NCBI GenBank assembly: GCA_021927905.1
Contig: BLLK01000051.1
Coordinates: 1,178,001 to 1,242,000, forward strand
Length of the DNA stretch: 64,000 nt
From: Chaetoceros tenuissimus
Lineage: Eukaryota; Bacillariophyta; Thalassiosirophyceae; Chaetocerotales; Chaetocerotaceae
Reading direction: 5' to 3'
Part shown: in pieces, positions 53,119-64,000 of the stretch
Layout of the letters: each line of letters begins with the position of its first letter
Position numbering within the stretch: position 1 is the first letter of the stretch
Notes under the pieces: generated by a model
Database searches by the model: none
Told to the model about the DNA's origin: nothing
What the model saw: the letters and a program-made list of their open reading frames with translations, nothing else
Program-made: the position numbers and the translations under genes

Positions 53119-56100
53119 ATGGTTCATTTCAGTTCCAAAGCTCTCTCCGCATGTATTTATGCATCTGCTCTCTCTCTCGGTTCCTCTTCCCTCGTTTTTG
53201 CAAAGAACGATGAAGTTGAAAACCGTGGTCACCTCGCTCGTCGCCTTTCTACAGGCGCTTTTCCTCGTCCTATTGGCATCAACAAGAACAAAGACGATGT
53301 TGAATCCACCTTTCTTCGCTCTTTGGTCGAAGATGTGAACATCACTCATCATGATGATTCCATTGGTGCTGATCGCTTCCATTTAGCAACCAACTTTACT
53401 GGTTCTTATCCAAAGGCTGGTGAAAATGAAAATCAAGATCTGGTTGATATCGGTCTTGGAAGACGTGTAGCTCTCAGCAAGGATGGTTCTACTGCTGCTG
53501 TGGCAGGTAAGCTCTTTGATAAAGGAAGTGAGAAGTTCCAGTGGATTGTGAAGGTCTTCAAGAAGGACTCTGTAACCAAGGAGTGGGATACTTCTGCGAC
53601 TACCGAGGTAATTGAAGATTCAACCAAGTCTAGTATTTATGAGGCTGATGCTAATGTGGAGATTGCTCTCAGCAACAATGGGGATCTTCTTTACGTTACC
53701 AACACCAAGGCAAAGCGTTCTAATGATACTGAACAGAAAAATGGTATTCTCCAAGTGTATCCTACATTTGATGCTTTTGGCACTGGGGAAGTAACTCAAT
53801 TTCATGACTTCGATTTTGAAGTAACTGAAGATACCAGCACGGCTGTTGGATACTACTTTGACGCTCTGCAGGTAGATGCCACTGATACTGCCACTGTCGT
53901 AGGTGTCCCATACAAGGGAGAGGTATACGTCATTACAGGAATTCTAACTGTTAATAACTCTGTCAAGGTAAAAATTGATTTTGGTCCAGTAGGATCAAAC
54001 TCGCTCCTTGGAAGAAGCGTTGCAATCTCTAAGGATGGTACTACTATTGCAGCAACTGCTCCTGGTGAAAACAAGATCTACATTGCTCGAAAGGATGATA
54101 ATGGTTCTTGGAACTACGAGGAGATGATTCCTGGAACCGATGCTGGAATTACTACGACTGGAGGTGATTTGGGATCTAGCCTTGCCATCAATAAGGATGG
54201 AAGCATTATTGCCATTGGATCCAAGAACCATGATACTGATAAAGGCATTGATACAGGTAGCGTCACTGTCATGATAAATGATGGTAGTGGCTGGACTAAG
54301 CTGGATAGAACCTTGACCGGTGAAAGAGGAGAAGGAAACTCTCAAGGTTTCTACTATGTGGGTGATCAGTTTGGAGCGAGTCTTGCTCTAAGTGACATGG
54401 AGTCTGACAATGGTTCTGGTAATCTCAACAAGATTCGTATTGTCATTGGTGCTCCCAAGAATGATCCAGATGGCTTCGATAGTGCTGACTACTACAATGG
54501 ACATGTGGAAGTCTATGAAATTGATCTAAATGCTGGAACTCCACAGTTTGAACAGGTCGCATATGATATAGACGGTGGAGAATCAGGTCAAAAGTCAGGA
54601 ACAAGTGTTGCGATTGACTCAGAGGGCAATGCTATCCTCATTGGATCTCCAGGTTACGACATGTCTAGTGCTCAGGGATACCATGAAGGCTTCGCGCAAA
54701 TGTATGAGAAGACTGAGTACAGTGATGTTCCAAGTTTGATTCCGTCGACCGAGCCCTCTGTTTCTATGGTCCCGTCTTCATCTCCAAGTGTCACATCTCA
54801 TCCTTCCACCGAGCCTTCCATTACGATGGAGCCGTCTTCGTCTCCAAGTATTACGTCTCATCCTTCATCTTTACCTTCTATTACTATTGAGCCGTCTTCT
54901 TCTCCAAGTATCACGTCTCATCCTTCATCTGAGCCATCCATCACTATGGTACCGTCTTCATCTCCAAGTATCTCGTCATCACCATCAATTGTACCAAGTT
55001 CATCAATCATGCCATCTTCGTTGCCTTCTCGTGAAATTGACCAAGAATTTCGTATCGTTTCTACTTTTGGAAAGTTTGGTGACGATGATACAAAAGATTG
55101 GTGCCTTACAGCTTCTGAGAAGAGTGTTGAAAGTGCAAAGCTCCATGTTAGACCCTGCCGCTCCTACAGTAAAAAGAAAGACAATCTACAGCTCTGGAAG
55201 TTTACGCCTGCTGGTGAATTGACTCTTGCAGGGGCCGATCCTGGACAGTTCTGTGTAAAGCAAGTCTTCAGACAATTGACTTTGCATACATGTGATGAAA
55301 GCGATGAAACCGTGATTAATTTTGCTTTCCAAGAAAATTCTAGCAAAAGTACTCTTGGTAGTATTACAAAAAAGAAGGGTGACAACACTTGGAAAATTGG
55401 GTTTGATCCAGAGAGTAGATTCGAGCGTCTGCGTCTCTACAGGGACGGTGCTCTGAATGAAGTATTGGATAAGTGGCAGCTGAGATATTCTAATATTGAC
55501 CCAGCCGGTTATGTTTGTTTAGAAACGGAACAAGCAACTTATGATGCAAGTCTCAATGCTGCTTTAGAAGCTGGAGCAAACTTAGTGTCCATCGGATGCA
55601 GTGCACAACGCACCAAGGTACAATTGCTGCCAATACAATATGATACATGGATTGGACTCAATGATAAGGATGTTGAGGGTACATGGGTCTTAGCAAATGG
55701 TGATGCCATGACTTATTCTAATTGGCAATCAGGAGAGCCAAATGATGGTGGTTTAGATATTCACAATGAAGATTGTGCAATGACAGGATCGGATGGAAAG
55801 TGGTGGGACGGTTCATGTGATTATACAGCTGGCGCAGTGTATGAATCTGCTTCTCCTATCCCTGGATTGACATGTCTCCCATATGTCGGTAAGCAAAAAC
55901 ATATCTTGCTTTTTATTATCAACTATTCCATAGAAGTCACTAATGTGTTTTCTTTCTTTCAGAATGTCTCTATAATGTTGATTTGATCTCAAGGAGTGGG
56001 ACTGCTTCTCAATCATCCACAACTAACGGTGGTGTGGCTTCTCGTGCAATAGATGGAAATACATCCGGTTCTTACTTTGACAGTAATGGTAACCCTTATT

Positions 56101-57140
56101 CAATCACTCACACGGCCTATGAGACTGATCCATGGTGGAAGTTGGTACTGGACAAAGAATACACTATCTCTGAAATAGTAGTATTTAATCGTCGTGATGT
56201 CTACGATGATGATAATACCGGAACACGATTGAACTTCTTTAGGCTGACGGTGTTTCGAAGTGATGTGGAAGTGTTTACATATAATGACAATGCTTCGCCA
56301 GCAGCACCTGTCACATCAATTCCAATGACATCAAAAGTGATTGGAGATACTGTGAAGATTCAGCTGTTCGGTCCTGACAGAGTTCTTTCTCTTGCTGAGG
56401 TTGAAGTATATGGTGGTGCCGTATTACCAACTGCATTTCCTTCATCCGTGCCATCGGATATTCCATCCTCTATACCTTCTATGGCCGGTCCTCAGCCTCT
56501 GATGACTGCTGACCTTTCCGATTTCACATACGAAAGCTTTGGAGACCCTAATTATGTTACTGATGCATCCATGGTGTCAAATGATGATGGAACCTTCACC
56601 TTTTCTTATTCAGGTAATTATTATAGCGGTAGATGGAATAGATTCGCCTTTTGGGGGACAGAAATTACTTCCAATCACTTTGAAGTAATTCTTTACTCTG
56701 CAGATGGATTTACAACATGGAATGGAAGCAACTGGAATCTTTGGGGTGCATTGATAGCAAGTGCTTCTAATCCAAATGTTTTTTCATTGATTGGGAATAC
56801 TTCAAGACCTGCTGGTAGTTCAATGACCACCTTCCAACACAATACACCAAGTGAAAATTGGCATGGGAATGTGAATGGCAACTCCAGCAATCCTGCCCCA
56901 AGAGGTAACTGGTTGAAGCTTGAGAGGATTGACAATAGAGTCAAAGGATACTGGAGACATCCGGGGACTACTGAAGACGATGGATGGAGCGCTTGGCCAC
57001 AAAATGATAAGGATTCATCTATCATTTCTTCCCTACCAGAGACTGTTAGAGTGGGTATTATTCTAGGTCGTGAAGGTGGTAGTGATGGATCTACGATTAC
57101 CACAGCCACTATCAATCATTTTGAAGTGAATTATCTCTAA
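53119..57140 (+). CDS. Large secreted lectin-like protein B: propeller, stalk, trefoil, C-type lectin, F5/8-type
   Basis: Two exons: 53119-55888 and 55963-57140; 1315 aa. The first 785 or so residues parallel lectin-like protein A: signal peptide, FG-GAP-like propeller, PSxxPS stalk and trefoil-like region. After LDKWQ the sequence is unrelated to A. A C-type lectin-like domain follows (about 795-915: DTWIGLNDKDVEGTW, WQSGEPND, EDCA, WWDGSC), then in exon 2 a fucolectin/F5-8C-like domain (about 930-1065: GTASQSSTTNGGVASRAIDG), a short Ser/Pro linker, and a beta-sandwich end (about 1095-1315: WNLWGALIAS, WLKLERIDNRVKGYWR) that resembles concanavalin-like/DUF1349 domains. Likely an extracellular glycan-binding adhesion protein. 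Confidence 0.82.
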
Positions 57141-57680
57141 GTTGAGAATTATTTTTCAAACGTGTGTGCAGTATTATTACTTGTTCGTCAATCTCACTTC
57201 GATCGGTGAAAGTCCGATGGTGAAAAAAATAAAATAAAAATAATTTGTTTGTTGAGACTTTTGATCTATGATACTCCTTTTCTGATATATGAGAGACATG
57301 CGACATTACTAATCCAATGACCTTTCTTGCAGTTTCGTTACATAGACATGTTAGATCTTTACTTTGTGTTGCATTGTATCTACCACTGAAGTTGGCTATT
57401 GTATGCAGAGTGTCGTATCTATCCATGAGATGACCAGGAGTACATAATACATTTGGTTAATAAAAGCTTTGATATCTAGTATTTATGTCAACTCAGAAGT
57501 GGATTCGTATTTGCCGTTTCAGATGTTTCGTAGGGAACTACTTGATAAACGCAGTTCTTCTGTTGATAGTTCGCTTTGATAAGTCTAGCAGTAAATGATT
57601 CAGGTTCCATGATGATTCATTTTGGTCTTCAACACACAAGATACGAGTAGTCGAGTAGTAGTAGTTAGTAGTGTACCAGT

Positions 57681-57702
57681 ATCCATGTTTGTAAACATGG
57701 AT
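57681..57702. repeat. Hairpin repeat ATCCATGTTT, copy 3
   Basis: A perfect 10-bp inverted repeat with loop GT, followed by CTCTTCCCCTTTGTTTCTAT and TATTTTGATGG, as in copy 1. Confidence 0.7.
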
Positions 57703-57950
57703 CTATTTCTCTCCTCTTCCCCTTTGTTTCTATATTTTGATGGACGCGGATCAACTTTGAATTCAATTGAACACTTTGAATTGAACGTCAAATTCAATTG
57801 CATAGATATTAGTAACTCATTGAATGCTAGCTTACAATTCAATTGAACCTATTTGAAGTACAGGTATGTATGTATCTAGCAGCAATGAAAAGGCCGAAAG
57901 GAAAGAGATTGAAAGAACAAGTCATTGACATAAAAAGACACAAGATATGT

Positions 57951-57999
57951 TATCAAGATGTTGAATCAGGTATGGCATACCTGATTCAACATCTTGATA
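57951..57999. repeat. Perfect 24-bp inverted repeat, 1-nt loop
   Basis: The left arm (57951-57974) begins TATCAAGATGTTGAATCAGG, and the right arm (57976-57999) is its exact reverse complement, with a single G between. Pairing stops immediately outside both arms. Confidence 0.95.
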
Positions 58000-58233
58000 G
58001 CTTCGATGAAGATTTTTATATGTAGGTTAAGGATACATCAAGCAGAAACAAGTTGCGATATAACTTTATATAAAGATACAGTAGTTGTACTCTCAAAGCT
58101 CAATAGAAAAGATGAAAAACTTGATGCCAATAGAGAGACATGTGAATGTGCACTCTTTTTACATCATTCATGAATCTTTTTCTCATTTCCATGTTTCTAA
58201 CATCTCTATTTCCTCTCTAGACTCTATCAAAAA

Positions 58234-60497
58234 ATGTCGAGGCAATCATCTCTAGTCCTGACATTACTATTCACCTTTTTTATAATCGCAGTCAATGCAC
58301 GACCACCATTCATTCTACCAGACGATGCACCCATCACCAAACGATCAAAACAAGTCAAAGCCAATAAAATCAAAAATACAATTCAATCCACACCCAATTC
58401 TACATCACGTCCGATAAGAGTATGCTATCAGGGAGAACCAGGAGCATATTCTGAAAAATCTCTAAGGGAATTACTAGGACCAGACGTTATCGCTGTTCCT
58501 CGACCTGATTTCGAATCCTGTTATCGAGCAGTAGCATCCAAAGAATGCGATTATGCATGTTTACCCGTTGAAAATTCTTTGGGAGGGTCTATTCATGATA
58601 ATTATGATTTACAACTTAAATACGATTTGACAATTGTTGCAGAACATGAATTACGAGTATCACATGCTATTCATGCGATTGAAGGGGTGGAATTTTCCAA
58701 TATTAAATATTGCATGTCGCATCCGCAGGCATTGGCGCAGTGTGATAATTATTTGAGAGGGAGGGGGATTAAGCCTATCCCCATGTATGATACTGCTGGA
58801 AGTGTCAAACTACTAAAGGAAAATTATGAAGCTATCAAGGATCCTTCCAAGAAAAAGCCCATGAGGGCTTTGCCGGATCAATGTACTCCGGAAAATACAG
58901 CCGCGATTGCGAGTGATTTGGCGGGGGTTACGTATGGTTTGAGTTGTTTGGATACCAAAATTGAAGATGATTCGAGTAATTTTACTCGTTTCTTGTTGTT
59001 GGGACGGCAGTCTGTGAGTCAATATTTGAACAAGAATATTCCGTCCAAAACTTCCATTGTGTTTACTTTGCCCAATACACCAGGAGCATTGTACAAAGCT
59101 TTGGCGTGCTTTTCATTGAGGGAAATTGACTTTTCCAAGATTGAAAGTAGACCTACCTCTGCGAGTTTGTTGAATTATCTCAAATTCAAAAATGAGGCTT
59201 TGGGGAAAAAGAATAGGAATAATTCTGATTTGCCGCGTTTTAGATATTGCTTTTATTTGGACTTTTTGGAGAGTGAAATGGATGAAGGGGCACAGAATGC
59301 TTTGCATCATTTGATGGAACAGTCGGAATTTTGTAGAATCTTGGGATCGTATCCGCAAAAGTCGAAATTGGTGGGACCAGTCAAGGCTGCAGTAGAGGAT
59401 GCTAAACAGTTCCGTTCCGAGCATGCTGGAGCTGGATTGAGTAAAACTCAACTTACTCTTCCTAGTGATGATGGAATTATGAAGGTCAATGTTGGAATCT
59501 TGGGATATGGATCCTATGGTCAGTTCCTAGGAAAGAAGTTTGCTAGCGAGGGACATACTCTTCGTTGCATTGATACAGTGGACAAGGTTAGTATTACCTA
59601 CAATTGCTTGTAGTTGAATGACGGAATGCGTGTCTCACTAATGTTTCTTTCGTGTTTTTTCAAATATAGTCCAAGGAGGCAGATGATACCAATGCAGAGT
59701 TTTATCCAATGTTTGAAATGGAGTCATTCCTTAAGGAATCAGATGTACTAGTTATTTGTGTACCAATGATTGATTTTGAGTCTGCAGTTTCTGCTCTATC
59801 AAAAGAAGCTCTGGCGGGTAAATTAGTTGTGGAAGTTTGTCCTCTTGGAACTGTTCCAAAGGCAATTTTATTGGAGCAATTGCCAGACAGCACAGATATC
59901 ATTTCATCTAATCCAATGTTTGGTCCATCTACATCAGGAGCAGATAGGTCTTGGGATGGTCAACCTTTTGTATACGATAAGGTTCGAGTTAGAAATGAAC
60001 GTGTAGCAGATGCATTTTTGAATGTTTTTGAGCGTGCGAGATGCCAAATGGTGAAAATGACTGCAGAGCAGCAAGATGCACATATGGCAGATGCAGAGTT
60101 TGTGACTCATTTGGCTGGAAGGTTGTTGGGATCTGGAAAGATGCTCCCTCCGACTCCAGTATCGTCAAAAGAGTATGCGGCTCTATGTGATGTTACTGAT
60201 ATGACTAGTGGTGACACCTTTGATCTTTTCTATGGAATGTACAGGTACAATCCAAGAGCAAAGGAACATATTTCAAAGCTCAGGGAGAACCTAGCAAAGG
60301 TCGAAAGACAATTAGCTGCTAAGGAAGCTTTCTTAGCAGCAAAAGCAGAGTTTCAGAACTCTGATCGTCAAAGGTTAATAGCTGAATGTCGTCAACTTTT
60401 GCATGAGGTGGCAAAGAAGGGGAGCTCAAAATCTGATGAGGACAAAGTCCAGGCAGCTACAAAGATTATGAAGGAAGAGCTTAATAAGAATAAGTAA
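58234..60497 (+). CDS. Fused prephenate/arogenate dehydratase - arogenate dehydrogenase
   Basis: Two exons: 58234-59586 and 59670-60497; 726 aa. It should carry out the last steps of both Phe and Tyr synthesis. Order: signal-peptide-like N-terminus (about 1-22); dehydratase domain (about 62-260: YQGEPGAYSE, PVENSLGGSIHDNYDL, SHPQALAQC, and TRFLLLGR around 250); ACT regulatory domain (about 274-385: NTPGALYKALACFSLREID then ESRPT, the Phe-binding motif); and a TyrA-type domain (about 418-670: GILGYGSYGQFLG Rossmann loop, NPMFGPSTSGADRSWDGQPF, close to plant arogenate dehydrogenases). A coiled-coil tail ends the protein. Plastid location is likely because this pathway is plastidial in plants, but no canonical ASAFAP motif is seen. 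Confidence 0.9.
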
Positions 60498-60553
60498 AGT
60501 AAACCAGACAGTTATTATAACTGACAGCTGTTTATAAAATAGAATAAATGATA

Positions 60554-62539
60554 TTATAAATTACAAAAATGCCGATGTCTACCGCAAATCGAATTACAAA
60601 ACAATTCTCCAGCAACTTGATTTTTGCATCTAACTTCTGGATTTGATCGGAACCAATCACAAGTAACCTTTTTTCCTTTGTTCGCACCATTGTAAAGTTT
60701 AAATTCTTTTGAAGCATTTTTGTCACGAGGACATGGTCCAATGCGATGCAGTTTTCTCCTCATTAGTCTTTTTAGCCTGTGATATGATGTGTTTGTAGGA
60801 TCAGTTTCGAGAAGATTTTTTTCTTCTTTAATGTCATCTTGGATATTGAAGAGCTCATGTTTCTTTGGCTGAGAATGGTGTTTAATGTATTTATAGTTAC
60901 CAAGTCTCAATGATTCTGCCTGCATAATACCATCTTGGATATCCCATGTGCCGAGTTTCTTTCTTCGACTCACATTATCTTCAGATATTGCGTGCTGTGC
61001 AAAGCTGATAGAGTCCTGAGCTGATCGATCCGGAATTGTGGATCCAGTGAATTCTGCAATGGTTGCAAAAACATCATTCAAACCAATCAAATTGTTTCGT
61101 CGTTCACCTGACGGTAAGACACCATCATATCTCATGACAAATGGCACGCGATGACCACCTTCAATAGAAACCATGAATCATGTGAGGTAAATGAAAAGTA
61201 TTACGAAATGAATTATGCAATATATACGGACCTTCATATATCTGTCCTTTTGCTCCTCGTAGCAGTCGATTTGGGTAACGTTTGTTGAGACCTCCATTGT
61301 CACTAGCAAATATAACGAGTGTATTTTCCATCATTCCTCTACTTTCAACGGACGAGATAAGTGACCCAATAACCTTATCCATTTCGTATAAAAGATCCAA
61401 ATGTTTGTTGTTGTGTGTACCAGCAATGGGCGTGCCATCGAGATAAAAGTTTGGTGGACTATGTGGAATGTGAACTTGACCTAATGCTGTATAAATAAAG
61501 AAGGGACTGGTTTGATCATGCTTTTCAAGAAAGTTCTCTACTTCTTGAACTATGCGCATGTTGAATTCAGTGGAATCCCAATCTGGATCCCCTTCACCTG
61601 CTTTATTGATTATGGATTTCCCATTGTTGTTAGCAGTATCGTACTCGCCTTTTTCCCAATACTTTACATCTGAAATATCTGTTGTCAGATAGCCATCACG
61701 GAAAAATGAGTAAGGGGGTTGCTGGATACCTCCAATAGTATAGAAAGATTCATCAAAGCCAAGATCGGTTGGTCCTCCTACCATAGGTTTGCTCCAGTCG
61801 AGATTACAACATGTCAATTTTTCATTATCGTATGTTCCTCCTTCTGGGACACCTCCACCCAAGTGATATTTTACATTGGCAGTTTTGTATCCTGATGCTT
61901 TCAACATGTGTGGAATGCTTTTCTGCCTACGGTCAAGATTTGTTTGACCTACATAAAGTCCCCAACCACCATTGGCGTATTTCCCTCTGACAAGTTGGAT
62001 GCAAGGGAATTCGAAATAGGATCAGAAGCAAGTCTTCGAAAGCAAACGAAACAAGTAGAGCAAGAGTTTTTGAATCTTACCTATGACTGTAGTTACCCGA
62101 AAGAAGCATATATCTGCTTGGAGCACAAAGTGGAGTACTATGAGCATCCATAAAAGTAACTCCCTTCTCCTGTAGCGAACTCAAATTCTCCATATTTATG
62201 AGATTATTCGACCAGTAACCAGGTACATCTCCTATGATGAAATAAAAGAAAACAAAAGTCTGAGTGTCATGTTGGCTAAAGAAAAATTTGTTCTTAGAAT
62301 TGATAGGACAAAGTCACACTAACCTGTGCCTACATCATCTGCTAGAATTAACAATATATTTGGTTTCTTATCCGATACAAATCTTTGACTTGGCTTTTCA
62401 TCCAAGAGAGATTTGTGATATTTTTGTCTTCGCCTGCTTCAGCTGAGTTTGCAGTCTGGTTATTGTGATACGAAATCTCTTCTCCTACCACGAAGAACCC
62501 TAAATTCGATAGGAGTAAGAATGATTTCATATACACCAT
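60554..62539 (-). CDS. Secreted S1-family sulfatase
   Basis: Exons (complement): tentative 62489-62539, then 62324-62393, 62081-62231, 61232-61986, 60554-61158; 543 aa if all are right. Hydrolysis of sulfate esters on glycans or lipids is expected. Motifs: KPNILLILADDVGTG (metal-binding Asp pair), LCAPSRYMLLSGNYSHRG with the C-x-P-S-R formylglycine signature, KYHLGGG, SDNGGLNKRYPNR, and IYEGGHRVPFVMRYDG across the last intron. The C-terminus has a Cys-rich tail (CDWF, RCKN, FCNSICGRH). The signal peptide (MKSFLLLSNLGFFV) is in a different frame from the first sulfatase motif. The model joins them by a 95-bp intron with a weak acceptor; a sequencing error or frameshift is the alternative. The remaining four exons agree in phase. 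Confidence 0.85.
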
Positions 62540-62863
62540 CTCTGGAGTGAAAAATGGATACAGTACAATACAGATGTCTGTCGGGTATTTGGGTCTATTT
62601 CAATAGTGAATCATAGTGGTGGTGTTTTTATGAAGTGTCGTATCCAGATCATCTTCTGCTGTTCTATCGAGCACCTCTCAAAATTGTTTAGCTCATTATT
62701 GAACTAAAAAGGCCTGATTTACCTCTTCCTAACATGTAACGGATAATGAAGAAACAAGCAACTTGCTTTTTTTTTTTACAATCATGTTGTCACAAAAGCA
62801 TATGAGTGAGTTCGTTATTAAAAGATGGCAACCACATGAAGTATTTATCTCAAAACAACAAAC

Positions 62864-63775
62864 ATGTTTCAGGAAAATAGAAGTGAAGACAGCGATTCAA
62901 AAAGTGTTCTAGAAGAGGGAGAACCGTCCTCCTCCTTCTCTTCATCTTCGTCGTCATCGTCTTCATCTTGTTGCTCTTCTCCCTCAAGTGATGTCGACAA
63001 TTTACGAACTAAAACATTTGGACTCATAGATTCAGAATATGCCAAGAAAGTGAAACAATGGAGCGATGCTATTCCAATAGGGTTAGGTTTATGTCCTTGG
63101 GCCATCAAGTCAAACAATCAGAATCGATTACGATATATTACATGTCAAGGGAAGCTTGTATCAGATGCAATAAATATGTTACAAAGAGAATGCAATATGC
63201 TTTTAGGAAAAGACATTCAACCCCTCAGTAGCTCTTTAGTTGTTTGTCCCTTTCTACAAGAATGGAAAGACTTTGAAGTATTTCAACAGTTTGTCTATCA
63301 TGGAATCAAATCCAGTATCGAGAAAGATTTACTTGAACAAATGGAATTTGTACCATTTCATCCTCAATTTACAAGATGGTACGCATTGCCCTCTCATATT
63401 CATAAAGGTAGTATAGTTCAATCCTACTGGGGCATTTTTGGTCAAAAGAGTACAGTGACAGATATTGCTACGATCATAGAAACGCATAACAAAGCTTTTG
63501 GACAAACAAAAGTAAAGATTCGGTTTCATAATGAAATGGAAGGTAGGAGACACGAACAGTATGTTCCTACGGAGTGGCTAGATATACCAAAAGGAGAAGC
63601 TCTTGTGAATAATGTCATGCATCGAGCTCCATATCCCACTATTCATCTCATTCGTAATCTAGATTTAGCATCATTGAATGCAAGTTCAGTTTCACGAACA
63701 AAGAGAAAGAATGCTGTTCGAATGATGAAACTTGGTTGGAATGGATTGAATGATTTGATGGATGGTAAAATGTAA
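62864..63775 (+). CDS. DUF1415 family protein
   Basis: The 303-aa product has a Ser-rich, probably disordered N-terminus (about 1-45) and a DUF1415 domain (about 60-275). Recognisable family blocks are GLGLCPWA, PFHPQF, and MHRAPYPTIHLIRNLDL near the end. The family is widespread in bacteria and some algae and has no proven function. The eukaryote-like Ser run and lack of a targeting peptide suggest a cytosolic protein. Single exon. It converges on the RING-finger gene with about 42 bp between stop codons. Confidence 0.8.
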   Translation: MFQENRSEDSDSKSVLEEGEPSSSFSSSSSSSSSSCCSSPSSDVDNLRTKTFGLIDSEYAKKVKQWSDAIPIGLGLCPWAIKSNNQNRLRYITCQGKLVSDAINMLQRECNMLLGKDIQPLSSSLVVCPFLQEWKDFEVFQQFVYHGIKSSIEKDLLEQMEFVPFHPQFTRWYALPSHIHKGSIVQSYWGIFGQKSTVTDIATIIETHNKAFGQTKVKIRFHNEMEGRRHEQYVPTEWLDIPKGEALVNNVMHRAPYPTIHLIRNLDLASLNASSVSRTKRKNAVRMMKLGWNGLNDLMDGKM

Positions 63776-63817
63776 ACTAGATATTGTATTACATTTCTTT
63801 TGTGGTACATTCTATAA

Positions 63818-64000
63818 TCAATCATAAAGCCTGATACGTTGCAAAATCATTACACGACAAGTAGGGCAGTTTAACATGCTCGCGGAACAAGTTGTGCAGC
63901 ACTGATGACCACACTGGAATACAATTTCTTTTGGACGATCCATACAGACAACACAAGTATTAGTGCCACCGTTTGTCGTACGGCTTCGTTTTGTTCCTCC
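63818..64000 (-). CDS. RING-finger protein, C-terminal part only
   Basis: Sixty C-terminal residues are inside the window; the 5' part lies beyond it. A C3HC4 RING finger is complete: TCVVCMDRPKEIVFQCGH, then CCTTC and CPTCRVMILQRIRLYD, with the stop at 63818-63820. A RING at the extreme C-terminus ending in IRLY resembles the RGLG/copine-linked type of E3 ubiquitin ligase, in which it follows a vWA-copine domain. Whether that domain is present cannot be seen. Confidence 0.8.
   Translation of the reverse strand, partial: GGTKRSRTTNGGTNTCVVCMDRPKEIVFQCGHQCCTTCSASMLNCPTCRVMILQRIRLYD

Larger units (their letters stand above)
50285..55485. repeat. Segmental duplication 2, copy 2
   Basis: This is the counterpart of 40698-44930. 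The spacer part is longer than in copy 1, and the coding part is closest in the propeller region. Confidence 0.85.
57141..58233. other. Intergenic with hairpin repeats and a perfect palindrome
   Basis: No gene supported. It holds the 3'-flank repeat shared with 48.5-49.0 and 49.8-50.5 kb, a cluster of TTGAATTCAATTGA / AATTCAATTG motifs at 57757-57846, and a perfect 24-bp inverted repeat at 57951-57999. The short frames at 57622-57846 and 57843-58025 are carried by these repeats. Confidence 0.6.

Overview
The window looks like nuclear DNA of a diatom, probably a centric species; the species cannot be fixed from sequence alone. The evidence is AT-rich intergenic DNA, many short GT-AG introns of about 70-105 bp, plastid-type presequences with a Phe after the predicted signal-peptide cleavage site, an HSF-type transcription factor, secreted M11 (gametolysin-like) metalloproteases, and secreted proteins with long Ser/Pro 'PSxxPS' stalks. 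I support 21 protein-coding loci (one cut by the window edge), one HSF relic and several duplicated blocks. I see no tRNA, rRNA, CRISPR array or transposon.

Layout. 1-6.5 kb: two type II membrane (Golgi-type) glycan-related proteins and a small secreted protein. 6.8-13.1 kb: PWP2 (U3 snoRNP) converging on a five-exon P2A Ca2+-ATPase. 14.4-34.8 kb: a duplicated cluster of three M11 metalloprotease genes (A, B, C) with an intact HSF gene after A and only the tail of an HSF gene after C. 34.8-39.0 kb: isocitrate lyase between two paralogues of one unnamed family. 39.4-40.4 kb: a very acidic, probably plastid-targeted protein. 40.7-57.8 kb: a second duplicated block with two large lectin-like secreted proteins, each preceded by a small divergent gene on the other strand. 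58.2-64 kb: a prephenate/arogenate dehydratase-arogenate dehydrogenase fusion, a sulfatase, a DUF1415 protein and the end of a RING-finger gene.

Exon models were built by hand from splice sites and reading phase. For the Ca-ATPase, isocitrate lyase, the three M11 genes, both lectin genes and the dehydratase-dehydrogenase fusion, the summed exon lengths are divisible by three and no internal stop remains. The first intron of the sulfatase is tentative.

The main story is how secreted surface proteins are made here: segmental duplication, tandem duplication of whole phase-0 exons, long in-frame repeats, tracts of near identity that suggest gene conversion, and swapping of C-terminal halves. M11-C joins an M11-B-like head to an M11-A-like tail. 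The two lectins share a head and differ completely after one point. The likely setting is cell-surface or extracellular matrix adhesion and proteolysis, with the sulfatase and Golgi-type enzymes acting on matrix glycans; this last link is inference from context only.
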